A DNA stretch of 64,000 nucleotides from Streptomyces deccanensis (GTDB lineage Bacteria > Actinomycetota > Actinomycetes > Streptomycetales > Streptomycetaceae): contig NZ_CP092431.1 of the NCBI RefSeq assembly GCF_022385335.1, forward strand, positions 8,060,001 through 8,124,000, given 5' to 3'. The translations under genes were made by a program, and so were the position numbers. The first letter of the stretch is position 1, and each line of letters opens with the position of its first letter. Positions 24,397 through 33,594 of the stretch are shown here, one piece after another. The notes beneath the pieces are model-generated. The model searched no databases. It was not told the DNA's origin and saw nothing but the letters and a program-made list of their open reading frames with translations.

Positions 24397-26907
24397 TCAC
24401 CGTGTTCCGGTGGTCTCCGTCGCCGGGTTCCCGCCCCAGCGCGCGTGCGGCGGCACCTCTTCGCCCTTCATCAGGAAGGAGTCGGGCGCCAGCACGGCCC
24501 CCTCGCCCAGCGTCACGCCGTAGTGGACGAACGCCTGGACCTCCAGCGTGCTGCCGGTGCCGATCGTGACGTGGTCGGACTTGTAGGTGCCGTCCTCCTG
24601 CGAGTGCGCCTGGATCTTGCTGCCGGCGGCGAGCGTGCAGTCGTCGCCGATGGCGGTGAGCGTCCGTTCGGTGATGTACGCCCCGTCGTCGAAGACCCGG
24701 CGCCCGATCCGGACCCCGAGGAGCCGCCAGACGAGGTTCTTGTACGGGGTGCCGTTGAGGACCTCCAGATGCTGGTCGGGCAGCTTCCACAGCCGCTCCT
24801 GCCGCCAGAAGACGGGGTCGTAGATGGAGCACAGCCGGGGGCGCAGCGGCCGGAACCCGGTCAGGGCGCGCTCCACCAGCGTGTAGTAGAGGGTGGTGAG
24901 GACGAGGGCCGCCAGGGGCAGCGCGGCGAGGGCGAGCGGTGCCGCCGGGCCGTTCCCGTGGCCGTACAGGTCGAAGGCGGCGAAGCCGAGGACGGTGAGC
25001 GCGAAGGTGTGCAGCCAGCGCAGGAAGAGGAACAGCGCCATCGTGCGCAGGTTGAAGCGGTTCTTCGCGGTGAGCCGGCGGTGCAGTTCCTCGCCCTCGC
25101 GCAGATGGTCGAAGCGGCTGTCGCGCTCGACCGAGCGGGGTATCTCGAAGGGCGGTGAGCCGAGCAGCCCGACCCCTTCGCGGATCTCGCCGTCGAGGGG
25201 CACCAGCACCTTGGTGGCCAGCAGACAGTTCTCGCCGGTCCGGCCGCCGACCGGGTAGGCGATGGCGTTGCCCAGGAAGTTGTGGCCGCCGATCGCCGTC
25301 CGGGAGAGCCGGAAAGACGTGCCGGAGTAGTCCGCGTTCATGACCGACAGGCCATCGGCGACCATCGTGCCGCTGCCGACCGTCACCAGGTACGGCGTCT
25401 CGTGCTGCACCTCGGTGCCGAAGTTGGACCCGGTCTGTTCGACGCGTGAGAGGTCGTATCCGAGGGTCTTGAGGTACGGGACGATGTACGAGCTGTCGCC
25501 GCACAGCCACTTGAAGAACTTGATGTTGGTCAGGCGGGCGATCGCGCGGTGCACCGAGTAGTGGAAGCCGTACAGCGGATAGACGCGGTCGGGCTTCACC
25601 AGCGGGCGCAGCAGTCGCGGGACGACGAACACCAGGACGGCTCCGACGAGGATCGAGCCCGTGAACAGCGCGAGCGACAGGGCCGCCGCCTCGACGTAGA
25701 AGCGCCCCGAGGTGGTGTGCCGCGACGTCGGGTCGAGCAGGGTGTCCAGTTCGGGCGCGGCGGTGAGCAGCAGATAGGCGCCGCCGACGGCCAGCGGCAC
25801 GTACAGCAGCAGGGTCTGTAGCAGGGCGGCGAGCCCGTATCCGGCCCGGCGCGGCGTGCCGCGGGGGAGCGGGGGGACCCGGATGTGGTCGACGTCCGTG
25901 GGGCGGGCCGGTGAGCCGTGCCAGCTCTCCCCGGCCGGGACGGACTCGCCGGCGCGCAGCGCGGAGGAGTGGCCGAGCTGGGAGCCGTCGCCCAGCGCGG
26001 TGTCGATGTCGAGGACGGTGTGCTCGCCGACGAAGGCGTCCCGGCCGAGGGTGACGGGGCCGGTGCGGATGCGCCCGGCGCGCGCCCGGTAGCAGAGGAA
26101 GTAGGAGTCCTTGCGGATGATGGTGCCCGCGCCGATGGTCAGCAGGTCGGTGCAGACCGGGACGGTGCGGCTGAGGACGGTGACGCCCGGTCCGATGCGG
26201 GCGCCGAGGGCCCGCAGATACAGCACGTACAGCGGGTTGCCGACGAACAGGACCATCGGGCTGGTGCGCAGCAGTGCCTTGACCAGCCAGAACCGTAGGT
26301 ACGCCGGGCCCCACACGGGGAACTCCACCGGCTTCCACCGCCCGATCAGCAGCCACTTGGCGGCGACCGGCAGGGTGCACAGGGCGAGGAAGGCGAGCGC
26401 GCCGAAGACGGCCGACCGCAGATAGATCCCGAGCGTCCCGGAGGCGTCCGCCACCCACTCGTACCCCTGTGCGTATCCGGAGGTGGCGAGCAGGCAGTAT
26501 CCGGTGAAGAGGAGCAACTGCGCCACGCCGCACAGGACGTAGCGGAACGTGCTGCCCGGGGGCACGGACTCGGCCGGCTCGGGCGGGGTGGCGGGTGGTG
26601 CCGGTGCCTCGGTCAACGCGAGGGCGAGGCTGCGGATGGTCGGATGGCCGTAGACGTCCCGGATGGACACCGAGGGCAGATCGGGGTGCTTCCTGACGCG
26701 GGCACAGAAATGCGCCATCGTCAGTGAGTTGGCACCGAGGTCGTCGAAGAAATGGCTTTCTGCGGGCACGTGTTCGACGTGTGCGACGCCGGCCAGAACT
26801 TCGGCGAGGAGTCGCTCTACGGCGGTGTACGATTCCGCCGCGTCCGGCTCGGCCCCCTGGACCTCGCCCGGTATTTCCACCACGGGTCGTGGCGCTGGCA
26901 ATGTCAT
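24397..26907 (-). CDS. Carrier protein fused to Pls-type membrane polymerization module
   Basis: 836 residues. Residues 25-110 are a carrier domain (FFDDLGANSL, Ser61). Then come three repeats of paired membrane helices followed by a soluble left-handed beta-helix (hexapeptide) domain: helices near FRYVLCGVAQLLLFTGYCLL, LAALLQTLLLYVPLAVGGAYLLL and MALFLFLRWLHTFALTVLGF; hexapeptide parts near ARIGPGVTVLSRTVPVCTDL, SGTMVADGLSVMNADYSGTS and TLTAIGDDCTLAAGSKIQAH. This is the six-helix, three-soluble-domain C-terminal half of epsilon-poly-lysine synthetase (Pls), where it iteratively condenses a homopolymer, but with the adenylation domain on a separate protein. First gene of the operon; GGAG site before ATG 26907. 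Confidence 0.88.
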   Translation of the reverse strand: MTLPAPRPVVEIPGEVQGAEPDAAESYTAVERLLAEVLAGVAHVEHVPAESHFFDDLGANSLTMAHFCARVRKHPDLPSVSIRDVYGHPTIRSLALALTEAPAPPATPPEPAESVPPGSTFRYVLCGVAQLLLFTGYCLLATSGYAQGYEWVADASGTLGIYLRSAVFGALAFLALCTLPVAAKWLLIGRWKPVEFPVWGPAYLRFWLVKALLRTSPMVLFVGNPLYVLYLRALGARIGPGVTVLSRTVPVCTDLLTIGAGTIIRKDSYFLCYRARAGRIRTGPVTLGRDAFVGEHTVLDIDTALGDGSQLGHSSALRAGESVPAGESWHGSPARPTDVDHIRVPPLPRGTPRRAGYGLAALLQTLLLYVPLAVGGAYLLLTAAPELDTLLDPTSRHTTSGRFYVEAAALSLALFTGSILVGAVLVFVVPRLLRPLVKPDRVYPLYGFHYSVHRAIARLTNIKFFKWLCGDSSYIVPYLKTLGYDLSRVEQTGSNFGTEVQHETPYLVTVGSGTMVADGLSVMNADYSGTSFRLSRTAIGGHNFLGNAIAYPVGGRTGENCLLATKVLVPLDGEIREGVGLLGSPPFEIPRSVERDSRFDHLREGEELHRRLTAKNRFNLRTMALFLFLRWLHTFALTVLGFAAFDLYGHGNGPAAPLALAALPLAALVLTTLYYTLVERALTGFRPLRPRLCSIYDPVFWRQERLWKLPDQHLEVLNGTPYKNLVWRLLGVRIGRRVFDDGAYITERTLTAIGDDCTLAAGSKIQAHSQEDGTYKSDHVTIGTGSTLEVQAFVHYGVTLGEGAVLAPDSFLMKGEEVPPHARWGGNPATETTGTR

Positions 26908-27475
26908 TGAATTTCTCCGCGACAGGTATTGCGATGGAAGGCGCCCGGGGGTGACGGGACGGCGCGCGGAATGACAGAAAGAGGGGGGAGGGTTGCGGGA
27001 ACGGAAAGCGGTGACGTATGTGGCGGAACTGATCAGGCCTGGTCGGAGCCTGGGCTGATGCCCCGGTGTGCGCTGGGCCGGCATCTGGTCCAGAGAGGCG
27101 CAGCGGAATGCAATCCGGATTCTTTCGGTACCTTCGTGAACCGGTCAAGGGAGGTCGGGTGATTGACGCTTTCCCGCCCCTTTCCCGATCTCGCCCGACC
27201 TGTCGGAACCGAGTCCGCACAGTACTTCAACGGGGAACTTTCCAGAAGGGCGGTACAAACACGCTCGCACGTTCCGCTTTCGGCCCCTCAATGATTCAGC
27301 CAGCACGTTCATGACAGAAAAGGCGATTCGGAATCACCTTTGGTTTCTCCTGGGTTTCCCTTCCATTGCTGCCCCGTGACGCGACCGGAGGGGACCGTGC
27401 GCCGCACGCGGCCCCTGTCGCGGCAGGCGGCACCGGGAGGTGAGGGCGGCACGCGCAGGCGGATACCGTTAGGGC
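26908..27475. other. 568-bp divergent intergenic region
   Basis: Lies between the start of the Pls-like operon (minus) and the BrkB gene (plus), so it should hold both promoters. It is lower in GC than its surroundings, most clearly at 27110-27340. I saw no iron box, Zur box or other operator I could name, and no coding region. Confidence 0.5.
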
Positions 27476-28600
27476 GTGCAGCCAGCAAGTCAGTCACCCC
27501 CACCGTCGGAGAGCCCCCATGGGCGTCTCCACCGCGCCCGCGCCCTCTACCGGGACGTCTCCAAGCGCAGGACCGCCTGGCTGCTCCTGAAGGACACCGT
27601 CAACTCCTGCATCGAGTACCGCATCCTGGGCCTCGCCGCCGAGGCGGCGTTCTTCACGCTGCTCTCCGTGCCGCCGCTGCTGCTCAGCATGATCGGTCTG
27701 CTCGGCTACGTCGACGACTGGACCGGCGCCGACACCATCGCCAGCCTGGAGCTCAACCTGCTGGAGGCGTCCCGCACCGTCCTGTCCGAGAAGGGCGTCG
27801 CGCAGATCGCGCAGCCCATCCTGGACGACGTGATGAAGGGCGGTCGCCCCGACGTCATCTCCATAGGCTTCCTGTTCGCCCTGTGGTCCGGCTCCCGCGC
27901 GGTGAACGTCTTCATCGACACCATCACCGTCATGTACGGCCTCGACGGGGTCCGCGGCATCGTCAAGACCCGCCTCATGGCGTTCCTGCTGTTCATCGTC
28001 GCCCTGCTGATCGGCTCGATCGCCCTGCCGCTGATGGTGGCCGGCCCCGACGCCGTCGTCCGGATCGTCCCCTGGTCCGCGACCGTCGTGCAGGTCCTCT
28101 ACTGGCCCGTCGTCATCGTCCTGTCCATCGTCTTCCTCACGACGCTCTACCACGTGTCCGTGCCGGTCCGTTCGCCCTGGGTCGAGGACGTGCCCGGCGC
28201 CCTGGTCGCCCTCGGCATGTGGGTGCTGGGCAGCTTCCTGCTCCGCATCTACCTGACGAACACGGTCGAGGGCGCGACGATCTACGGCTCCCTGGCGGCC
28301 GCCGTCGCCGTCCTCCTCTGGATCGGCGTGGGCGCCTTCGCCGTCCTCGTCGGCGCCGCCGTCAACGCCGCGATCGACCGCGTCTGGCCCGCCGCCGCCA
28401 CGGCAGCGGCCCGTGCCGCCAACGAGCGCCTCCGCGAGGAACAGGCCGCCGAGTACGTGGCCCGCGCCGCCGCCGCACGCTCCCACGACCCGGAGGACCC
28501 CGACATGCCCTCCGAGTTCCCGGAACGCTGGTCCCGCTTCCTGCCCCCGGAGGACGTGACGTCGCGACTGCGGTCGCCGGCGAAGAAGGGGGAGGAGTAA
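27476..28600 (+). CDS. YihY/BrkB family inner membrane protein
   Basis: 374 residues with six hydrophobic segments in the BrkB arrangement: GLAAEAAFFTLLSVPPLLLS (helix 1 with the family AEAAFFTLLS), then a loop, FLFALWSGSRAVNVFI, LMAFLLFIVALLIGSIALPL, and the last pair ending in TIYGSLAAAVAVLLWIGVGA. Function is unsettled (once called ribonuclease BN, wrongly). Starts with GTG at 27476, 2-3 nt after a TACCGT-like element, so the transcript may be leaderless. The C-terminal 60 residues are charged and cytoplasmic. Confidence 0.92.
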   Translation: MQPASQSPPPSESPHGRLHRARALYRDVSKRRTAWLLLKDTVNSCIEYRILGLAAEAAFFTLLSVPPLLLSMIGLLGYVDDWTGADTIASLELNLLEASRTVLSEKGVAQIAQPILDDVMKGGRPDVISIGFLFALWSGSRAVNVFIDTITVMYGLDGVRGIVKTRLMAFLLFIVALLIGSIALPLMVAGPDAVVRIVPWSATVVQVLYWPVVIVLSIVFLTTLYHVSVPVRSPWVEDVPGALVALGMWVLGSFLLRIYLTNTVEGATIYGSLAAAVAVLLWIGVGAFAVLVGAAVNAAIDRVWPAAATAAARAANERLREEQAAEYVARAAAARSHDPEDPDMPSEFPERWSRFLPPEDVTSRLRSPAKKGEE

Positions 28601-28640
28601 GCAGCAGACAGGTGGGCGGTGCGTTGTCAGTGCCGGGCAG

Positions 28641-28682
28641 CCAGGGTTTTCAGGGGCGCGGGGAACTGCGCGAGCAACCACG
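28641..28682. repeat. 42-bp inverted repeat, left copy
   Basis: Matches the reverse complement of 30706-30747 at 39 of 42 positions, with the core AGGGGCGCGGGGAACTGCGC identical. It lies after the BrkB stop. This core is a sequence I recall as scattered between genes in many Streptomyces genomes. The pair encloses the NmrA-like and AraC genes. Confidence 0.8.
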
Positions 28683-28762
28683 CACGGCCCGCAGCCCGCG
28701 ACGCACCCGCACCCCCACGGCGCTCACGCTCCCCGCACCGCACCGCCCCGCCCCGCCGCCAC

Positions 28763-29614
28763 TCAACCCTTCCAGACCCCCACCCCCGCCGCCTCCCGGA
28801 CGAACTCGCCGAAGTCGCGCGCCTCACGGCCCAACACCGCCCGCACCCCGTCGGAGACCGCCGCGTTGCGCCCGTCGAGCAGCCCCTCGAACGCCTCCAC
28901 CAACGACGCCACCTCCTCCGCCGGCACCCCGAACCCCAGCAACTGGTCCCCGTAGTCCCGCGCCGACACCGGCACATAGGCGAACGCCCTGGCCGTGACC
29001 GCCGAGATCTCCGCCACCGCCTCCCGGAAGCTCAACAGCCGCGCCCCCGTGACCTCCACGGTCCGCCCCACGTACGCGTCGCCCGACGTCAGCGCTCTGA
29101 CCACCACGTCCGCGATGTCCCGCACATCGACGAACGGTTCCTGAACCTCACCACCGGGAAACACCAGTTCCCCCTGCCGCAGCCCCTCCACCAGCGGCCC
29201 CTCGCTGAAGTTCTGCATGAACCACGCCGCCCGCACGATCGTCCACTCCGCCCCCGACGCCCGCACGGCCTCCTCCGCGGGAGCCGCGAGATCCTGCCCG
29301 CGCGCCGACAGCAGCACCAGCCGCCGTACGCCCTGCGCGACCGCCTCCCGGGCCACCCCGCCGATCCCCGCGGCGGCCCCCGGCGCCCCGATGTCCGATG
29401 GGTACACCAGGTACGCCGCGTCCGCACCGCGCAGCGCCGGCGCCCAGGTGGACCCGTCCAGCCAGTCGAACCCGCTCGCGCGGGACGCCGCCCGCACCGT
29501 GAGGCCGGCGGCCCGCGCCGCCTCCGCGACCCGGCTGCCCGTACGCCCCGAGGCCCCCGTCACCACCACCGTCATGTCCTGAGTACGTGCCGTGTTCTCC
29601 GTGTTCTCCGTCAT
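28763..29614 (-). CDS. NmrA-like NAD(P)-binding protein
   Basis: 283 residues. N-terminal Rossmann motif TVVVTGASGRTGSRVAEAAR, then VRRLVLLSARGQDLAA, AEWTIVRAAWFMQNFSEGPL and the domain-end VVRALTSGDAYVGRTVEVTG, as in NmrA / SDR a5 family redox sensors and quinone reductases; the active-site YxxxK of classical SDRs is missing. The ATG at 29614 has its GGAGG only 1 nt away, so ATG 29575, right before the Rossmann strand, is an equally good start. Divergent from an AraC gene that probably controls it. Confidence 0.85.
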   Translation of the reverse strand: MTENTENTARTQDMTVVVTGASGRTGSRVAEAARAAGLTVRAASRASGFDWLDGSTWAPALRGADAAYLVYPSDIGAPGAAAGIGGVAREAVAQGVRRLVLLSARGQDLAAPAEEAVRASGAEWTIVRAAWFMQNFSEGPLVEGLRQGELVFPGGEVQEPFVDVRDIADVVVRALTSGDAYVGRTVEVTGARLLSFREAVAEISAVTARAFAYVPVSARDYGDQLLGFGVPAEEVASLVEAFEGLLDGRNAAVSDGVRAVLGREARDFGEFVREAAGVGVWKG

Positions 29615-29695
29615 GCCTCCAGTGAAGGGCTCCGCGCTCCCGCACCCCATCGCCGAACGGCTCATTCCCATAAGCGCGCGTCTACGCTGACGGAC

Positions 29696-30634
29696 ATGGA
29701 CGCACTCACCGGCCTGCTGGAGGGCCCGCGAGCCCGTGGCGCCTTCATGATCCGTGCGTGCTTCGACCCTCCCTGGTCCGTACGCGTGGAGGACCGCGCC
29801 CCGCTCACGGTCATGCTCATGGTCCGGGGCGACGCCTGGATCGTCCCCGACGAGGGCGGCGGGGAGCGGGTACGGCTGCGCGCCGGCGACCTCGCGATCG
29901 CACGCGGCCCCGCCCCGTACACCTGCGCCGACGACCCTGAGACCCCGCCCCAGGCCGTGATCCTGCCGGGCGCCGAGTGCAGTTACCCCGACGGCCGCCC
30001 CCTCAACGGCTCGATGGACCTCGGCGTCCGCTCCTGGGGCGACCGGCTCGACGGCTCGGCGGTGGTGCTGATCGGCACGTACCTCTGGCAGGGCGAGGTC
30101 GGCGGACGCCTCCTCGACGCGCTGCCACCGCTGCTCACGCTGACGTCCGAGGAGTGGCCGTGTCCGCTCACGCCCGTTCTCATGGAGGAGATCGTGCGCG
30201 ACGAGCCCGGTCAGGAACTCGTCCTCGACCGGCTCCTCGACCTGCTGGTCATCGCCGCGCTGCGGGCGTGGTTCGCCCGGCCGGACGCGGCTCCACCGAA
30301 GTGGTACGCCGCGATGTCCGACCCGGTCGTGGGGCGGGTGCTGCGGCTGATGCAGGACGACCCCGCGCATCCCTGGACGGTGACCTCGCTGGCCGCGAAG
30401 GCGGGGGTCTCCCGGGCGGCGCTGGCCCGGCGGTTCAACGAGTTGGTGAGGGAGCCGCCGATGACGTACCTCACGGGGTGGCGACTCGCGCTGGCCGCGG
30501 ACCGGTTGCGCGACAGCGACGACACGCTGGAGGCGATCGCCCGACAGGTGGGCTACGGGAGCGCGTTCGCGTTGTCGAGCGCGTTCAAGAGGGTGTACGG
30601 GGTGAGTCCGCAGGAGCGTCGGCGGGCTGTGTAG
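29696..30634 (+). CDS. AraC family transcriptional regulator with cupin sensor
   Basis: 312 residues. N-terminal cupin-like sensor (VRVEDRAPLTVMLMVRGDAWIVP, RLRAGDLAIARGPAPYTC) of the cupin_6 type, and a C-terminal double helix-turn-helix: WTVTSLAAKAGVSRAALARRF and LEAIARQVGYGSAFALSSAFKRVYGVSPQ. Transcribed away from the NmrA-like gene, 81 bp apart, the usual layout for a regulator and its target. Confidence 0.93.
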   Translation: MDALTGLLEGPRARGAFMIRACFDPPWSVRVEDRAPLTVMLMVRGDAWIVPDEGGGERVRLRAGDLAIARGPAPYTCADDPETPPQAVILPGAECSYPDGRPLNGSMDLGVRSWGDRLDGSAVVLIGTYLWQGEVGGRLLDALPPLLTLTSEEWPCPLTPVLMEEIVRDEPGQELVLDRLLDLLVIAALRAWFARPDAAPPKWYAAMSDPVVGRVLRLMQDDPAHPWTVTSLAAKAGVSRAALARRFNELVREPPMTYLTGWRLALAADRLRDSDDTLEAIARQVGYGSAFALSSAFKRVYGVSPQERRRAV

Positions 30635-30705
30635 CGCGGGTGCCCGGGAGCGCGGGGGCCCGGGAGCGCCGTGGGGGCGGGGTCGTCCGCGGTCCGCGGG
30701 TGGGT

Positions 30706-30747
30706 CGTGGTTGCTCGCGCAGTTCCCCGCGCCCCTTAAAGGCCTGG
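30706..30747. repeat. 42-bp inverted repeat, right copy
   Basis: Reverse complement of 28641-28682 with three mismatches. It ends 25 bp before the next start codon, so it may lie in the promoter or leader of the DUF6597-type gene, or act as terminator for the AraC gene. Confidence 0.8.
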
Positions 30748-30772
30748 TGGTCACCGGCGTAGCCTTCTTGGT

Positions 30773-31462
30773 GTGTATGGCGAAAGGGCCTCTCGGCTGG
30801 GTGGGGCCGTGGTGTGGACCAACCGTCCGAGTGGGCCGCAGGGTGCGGGGCGGGTGCTTCCCGACGGGTGCATGGACCTGTTGTGGAACGACGGGCGGCT
30901 GCTGGTCGCCGGGCCGGACACGACGGCGTACGTCCCCGAAGGGCGGGCCGGCAGTTGGGCGGGGCTGCGGTTCTTCCCCGGGCAGGCGCCCGACTTCCTG
31001 GGGGTGCCCGCGCACGAGTTGCGGGACCGGCGGGTGGAGCTGGCCGAGCTGTGGTCGCCCACCGTCGTGCGGCGGCTCACCGCCCGGGTGAACGCGGCGG
31101 ACGATCCGGCGAGCGGACTCGAAGAGGTGGTCCTGGAGCGGGCGGCCGAGGTGCGGCGGCCCGACCCGGTGCTGCGGCAGGTCGTCGACGCCCTCGGCGC
31201 GGGACGGCCCGTCGCGGCGACCGCCGACGAACTCGGGCTCGGCGCACGGCAGTTGCATCGGCGGTCGCTTGCCGCGTTCGGGTACGGACCGAAGACGCTG
31301 GCCCGCGTGCTGCGGCTGCAGCGGGCGCTCGCGCTCGCCCGGGACGGCGTGCCCTTCGCCGAGACGGCGGCCCGGACCGGCTATGCCGACCAGGCCCATC
31401 TCGCCCGTGACGTACGGGAGTTGGCGGGGTTGCCGCTCGGCGAGCTGCTCGGTGGGCGGTAG
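30773..31462 (+). CDS. AraC-type regulator with DUF6597 N-terminal domain
   Basis: 229 residues. The start ([31 protein letters not shown]) is the DUF6597 sensor seen in front of AraC-type helix-turn-helix domains; [20 protein letters not shown] and [21 protein letters not shown] are the two DNA-binding helix-turn-helix units. Read from GTG 30773; a GTG about 13 codons later is possible. Ends 3 bp before the convergent VOC gene. Confidence 0.87.
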   Translation: MYGERASRLGGAVVWTNRPSGPQGAGRVLPDGCMDLLWNDGRLLVAGPDTTAYVPEGRAGSWAGLRFFPGQAPDFLGVPAHELRDRRVELAELWSPTVVRRLTARVNAADDPASGLEEVVLERAAEVRRPDPVLRQVVDALGAGRPVAATADELGLGARQLHRRSLAAFGYGPKTLARVLRLQRALALARDGVPFAETAARTGYADQAHLARDVRELAGLPLGELLGGR

Positions 31463-31465
31463 TGA

Positions 31466-31870
31466 TCAGCCGGCGGCGGGCGACGGCAGGGGTGCGAAGA
31501 GGTCGACGCCGTTGCCGTCGGGGTCGAGGACCACGGCGTAGCGCTGGCCCCACTCCGCGTCCCAGGGCTTGAGTTCGCCGTGGTAGCCGGCGTCGACCAA
31601 CTCCTCGTACACCGCGTCGACTTCGGCCGGACTGTCGCACAACAGGGCCAGCCCGGCGCCGCCGCCCGTCCCCCGGCGGTACTCCGGATGGAAGGAGCGG
31701 ACGGTCTCCTCGGTGTCGAGCAGCAGCCGTAGCCCGCCCGGCAGTCGGGCCTCGGCGTGCGGCAGGTTATCGGCGCCCTCGGGGAAGGCGAAACCGAGCC
31801 TGCGGTAGAAGGTGACGGAGGCGGCCATGTCCGAGGCCACCATCCCGATCGCGTCGAGTCGTGGAGTCAT
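31466..31870 (-). CDS. VOC family (glyoxalase/bleomycin resistance-like) protein
   Basis: 134 residues with one VOC fold: RLDAIGMVASDMAASVTFYRRLGF at the start, LPHAEARLPGGLRLLLDT in the middle and YAVVLDPDGNGVDLFAPLP at the end. Lacks an obvious full set of metal ligands in this single copy; acts as a dimer if typical. Substrate unknown. ATG 31870 chosen because the upstream extension to 31975 lies in the promoter region of the neighbour. Confidence 0.88.
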   Translation of the reverse strand: MTPRLDAIGMVASDMAASVTFYRRLGFAFPEGADNLPHAEARLPGGLRLLLDTEETVRSFHPEYRRGTGGGAGLALLCDSPAEVDAVYEELVDAGYHGELKPWDAEWGQRYAVVLDPDGNGVDLFAPLPSPAAG

Positions 31871-32007
31871 GCGGCCACCGTAGGACGACCGGCGACGACA
31901 GGTCTTGAAGGAATCGGACACCGGCGTATCGGGTGTGAGGGTAAGCGCTCTCACGGAACGGACTCTTTGGCTCACCTGTGGAACATCTGTGCGGCAGGAT
32001 GGACGGC

Positions 32008-32667
32008 ATGTCCATGCTCCGTACCGCGCGTGTACTGCTGCCCCTGGCGTTGCTGCCGTTGCTGCTCACCGCCTGCGGGGCCGAGAAGGTCGTGGTCGCG
32101 GACCGGGAGCCGCCGGCACCGCGCCCTGACCGGGCGGAACTGCACGCCCGTGCCGAGGCGCTCGGCCTCGCGCCGGGGCTCGTCTATGTCACCGAGTCCC
32201 CCGGGTTCACGCTGGCCCGGCAGTCGGTCGGCGTGTACGGGGCCGACGGGTTCTCCGCCGCCTACTGGTCCCGCAGGAACAGCGCGCAGCTCCTGCTCCT
32301 CGTCGACCGGGGCTCGATGACCGCCGGGAGCTGCGCCGAGGAGCCGGTGGGCCAGGGCACGGGCGAGGCGGTCAGCTGTGAGCGCGACGGGGACGCCTGG
32401 TACCGCACCTCGGCGGGACAGCACGAGTACGCGGTCCCGGAGGACGGTCACCTCGTCCGGATCAGCGCCGCCGAGGCCGCCGTCGACCGCGACGTCCTGC
32501 GGGCCGCTGCCCTCGCCGCCCACCGCCCCACCGACGCCGAACTGGCCTTCCTCCTCCCGCGCCACCACCGCGACAAGACCCCGCCCCACGGTGCGCCGGT
32601 CGAACGCGGTGATCTGCCCCCGGTCGGCGACGGAGCCCCGCGCAACGAGGTGGGCGCCTCGGGCTGA
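32008..32667 (+). CDS. Hypothetical lipoprotein
   Basis: 219 residues. The signal peptide (RTARVLLPLALLPLLLTAC followed by Gly) ends in a lipobox LLTAC, so the mature protein should be membrane-anchored outside the cell. No domain recognised. The body contains two Cys (GSCAEE, VSCERD) about 15 residues apart that could pair. ATG 32008 has an AGGA site 9 nt upstream; ATG 32014 is also possible. Confidence 0.8.
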   Translation: MSMLRTARVLLPLALLPLLLTACGAEKVVVADREPPAPRPDRAELHARAEALGLAPGLVYVTESPGFTLARQSVGVYGADGFSAAYWSRRNSAQLLLLVDRGSMTAGSCAEEPVGQGTGEAVSCERDGDAWYRTSAGQHEYAVPEDGHLVRISAAEAAVDRDVLRAAALAAHRPTDAELAFLLPRHHRDKTPPHGAPVERGDLPPVGDGAPRNEVGASG

Positions 32668-32827
32668 GTGCGTGTTTCTGGTCTCTGGTGCTTCGTGCGG
32701 CGCGATGTATCCAGGACGGGACCGTCGTCGAGCAGGCATGATCGCGGAGCCGCAACAGCGGCGGGCCCGAGCGGGGACACAGATTCTCGGAGCCGCCCGC
32801 GTCAGTGTGTGGAGCCGATCCCCGGCT

Positions 32828-33487
32828 TCATGCCGCTTCGAATGGCAGACCTGAACGCTCGTGCAGGGATTCGAGTGCGGTGTGGTCCACGGCCGCGACG
32901 CGCAAGGAGTCGGTGTTGTAGGAGTAACTGGCCAGAATGCGTCGCGATGGGTCGACGAAGCTCAGCCAGTGACCGCCCTTTTGCATCTCGCGAGACCCAA
33001 CGTAGCTGAGCAGTGACTCGACGACCCCCAGTTGCTGCTCACGGATCCGGCAGGTGGCCTGGTGCGGCAGCGACCTCACGGCCTGCCTGCCGGCGACATT
33101 GATCAGGAAGGACGACAGTCTCCGGGATTCGCTGTACCACTTCCCGCCCGGCTCGCTTCGGCCATAGACCCTGGGGTCGGGCCAGCCGGCATCATCCGGG
33201 CGCACGCTCCACTGGGCGGGCCATCGGTTCTCCCCGCAGAAGATCAGATGTCCGTCCTCGACACCCAGGTGCTCGGGAACCATCACTCGGAGGGTGTGCT
33301 CGTGGCCGTTCGTGCCCATCAGCTCCGGGTGCCGGCCTGCGGCAGCGTAATAGTCACGCAATGCGTCCGGCAGGCTGATCCCCAAGCGATCCCCGACAGC
33401 CGTGACTTCGGCATCAGTGCATCCGTCGTTCGGATCGCAGCCACCGAACGCGGTCGACATGAGTTCCTGAAGCAACTCTTTGATCAT
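32828..33487 (-). CDS. SMI1/KNR4 (SUKH) family protein
   Basis: 219 residues. Early part fits the SUKH fold: ELMSTAFGGCDPNDGCTDAE, VGDRLGISLPDALRDYYAAAGRHPEL, then HLIFCGENRWPAQWSVRP. SUKH proteins are often immunity proteins of contact-dependent or polymorphic toxins; no toxin gene lies next to it here. The start is ATG 33487; GTG 33520 and TTG 33544 are in frame. Base composition is visibly less GC-rich than the neighbours and the gene abuts an insertion sequence, both signs of transfer. Confidence 0.83.
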   Translation of the reverse strand: MIKELLQELMSTAFGGCDPNDGCTDAEVTAVGDRLGISLPDALRDYYAAAGRHPELMGTNGHEHTLRVMVPEHLGVEDGHLIFCGENRWPAQWSVRPDDAGWPDPRVYGRSEPGGKWYSESRRLSSFLINVAGRQAVRSLPHQATCRIREQQLGVVESLLSYVGSREMQKGGHWLSFVDPSRRILASYSYNTDSLRVAAVDHTALESLHERSGLPFEAA

Positions 33488-33594
33488 GGCAGGCCCCAAG
33501 CCGATGGGATCATCACTCACTGCGAGTGAGCGTTCCGTCCGCAATGATCATAAGTGACCTGCTCACAACCTCTGCCGTGACGACAGATTTCGAA

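Noticed and set aside
21566..24523. 985-residue plus-strand ORF opposite the oxygenase and NRPS genes
   Set aside because: Shadow of GC-rich third positions; no domain, very rich in Arg/Gly/Asp/His, while the minus strand has clear A-domain motifs.
21890..27220. 1,776-residue minus ORF as one giant NRPS
   Set aside because: Everything upstream of 24382 is the wrong frame of the Pls-like gene; the NRPS has its own ATG and ribosome site.
26908..27475. Iron- or zinc-responsive operator for the Dap operon (Sbn proteins serve siderophores elsewhere)
   Set aside because: No DmdR/iron box or Zur box could be read in the region, and there is no siderophore synthetase or transporter nearby.
28763..31399. 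878-residue minus ORF extending the NmrA-like protein upstream
   Set aside because: The extension runs antisense through the AraC and DUF6597-type regulators; the NmrA fold starts at the ATGs near 29575-29614.
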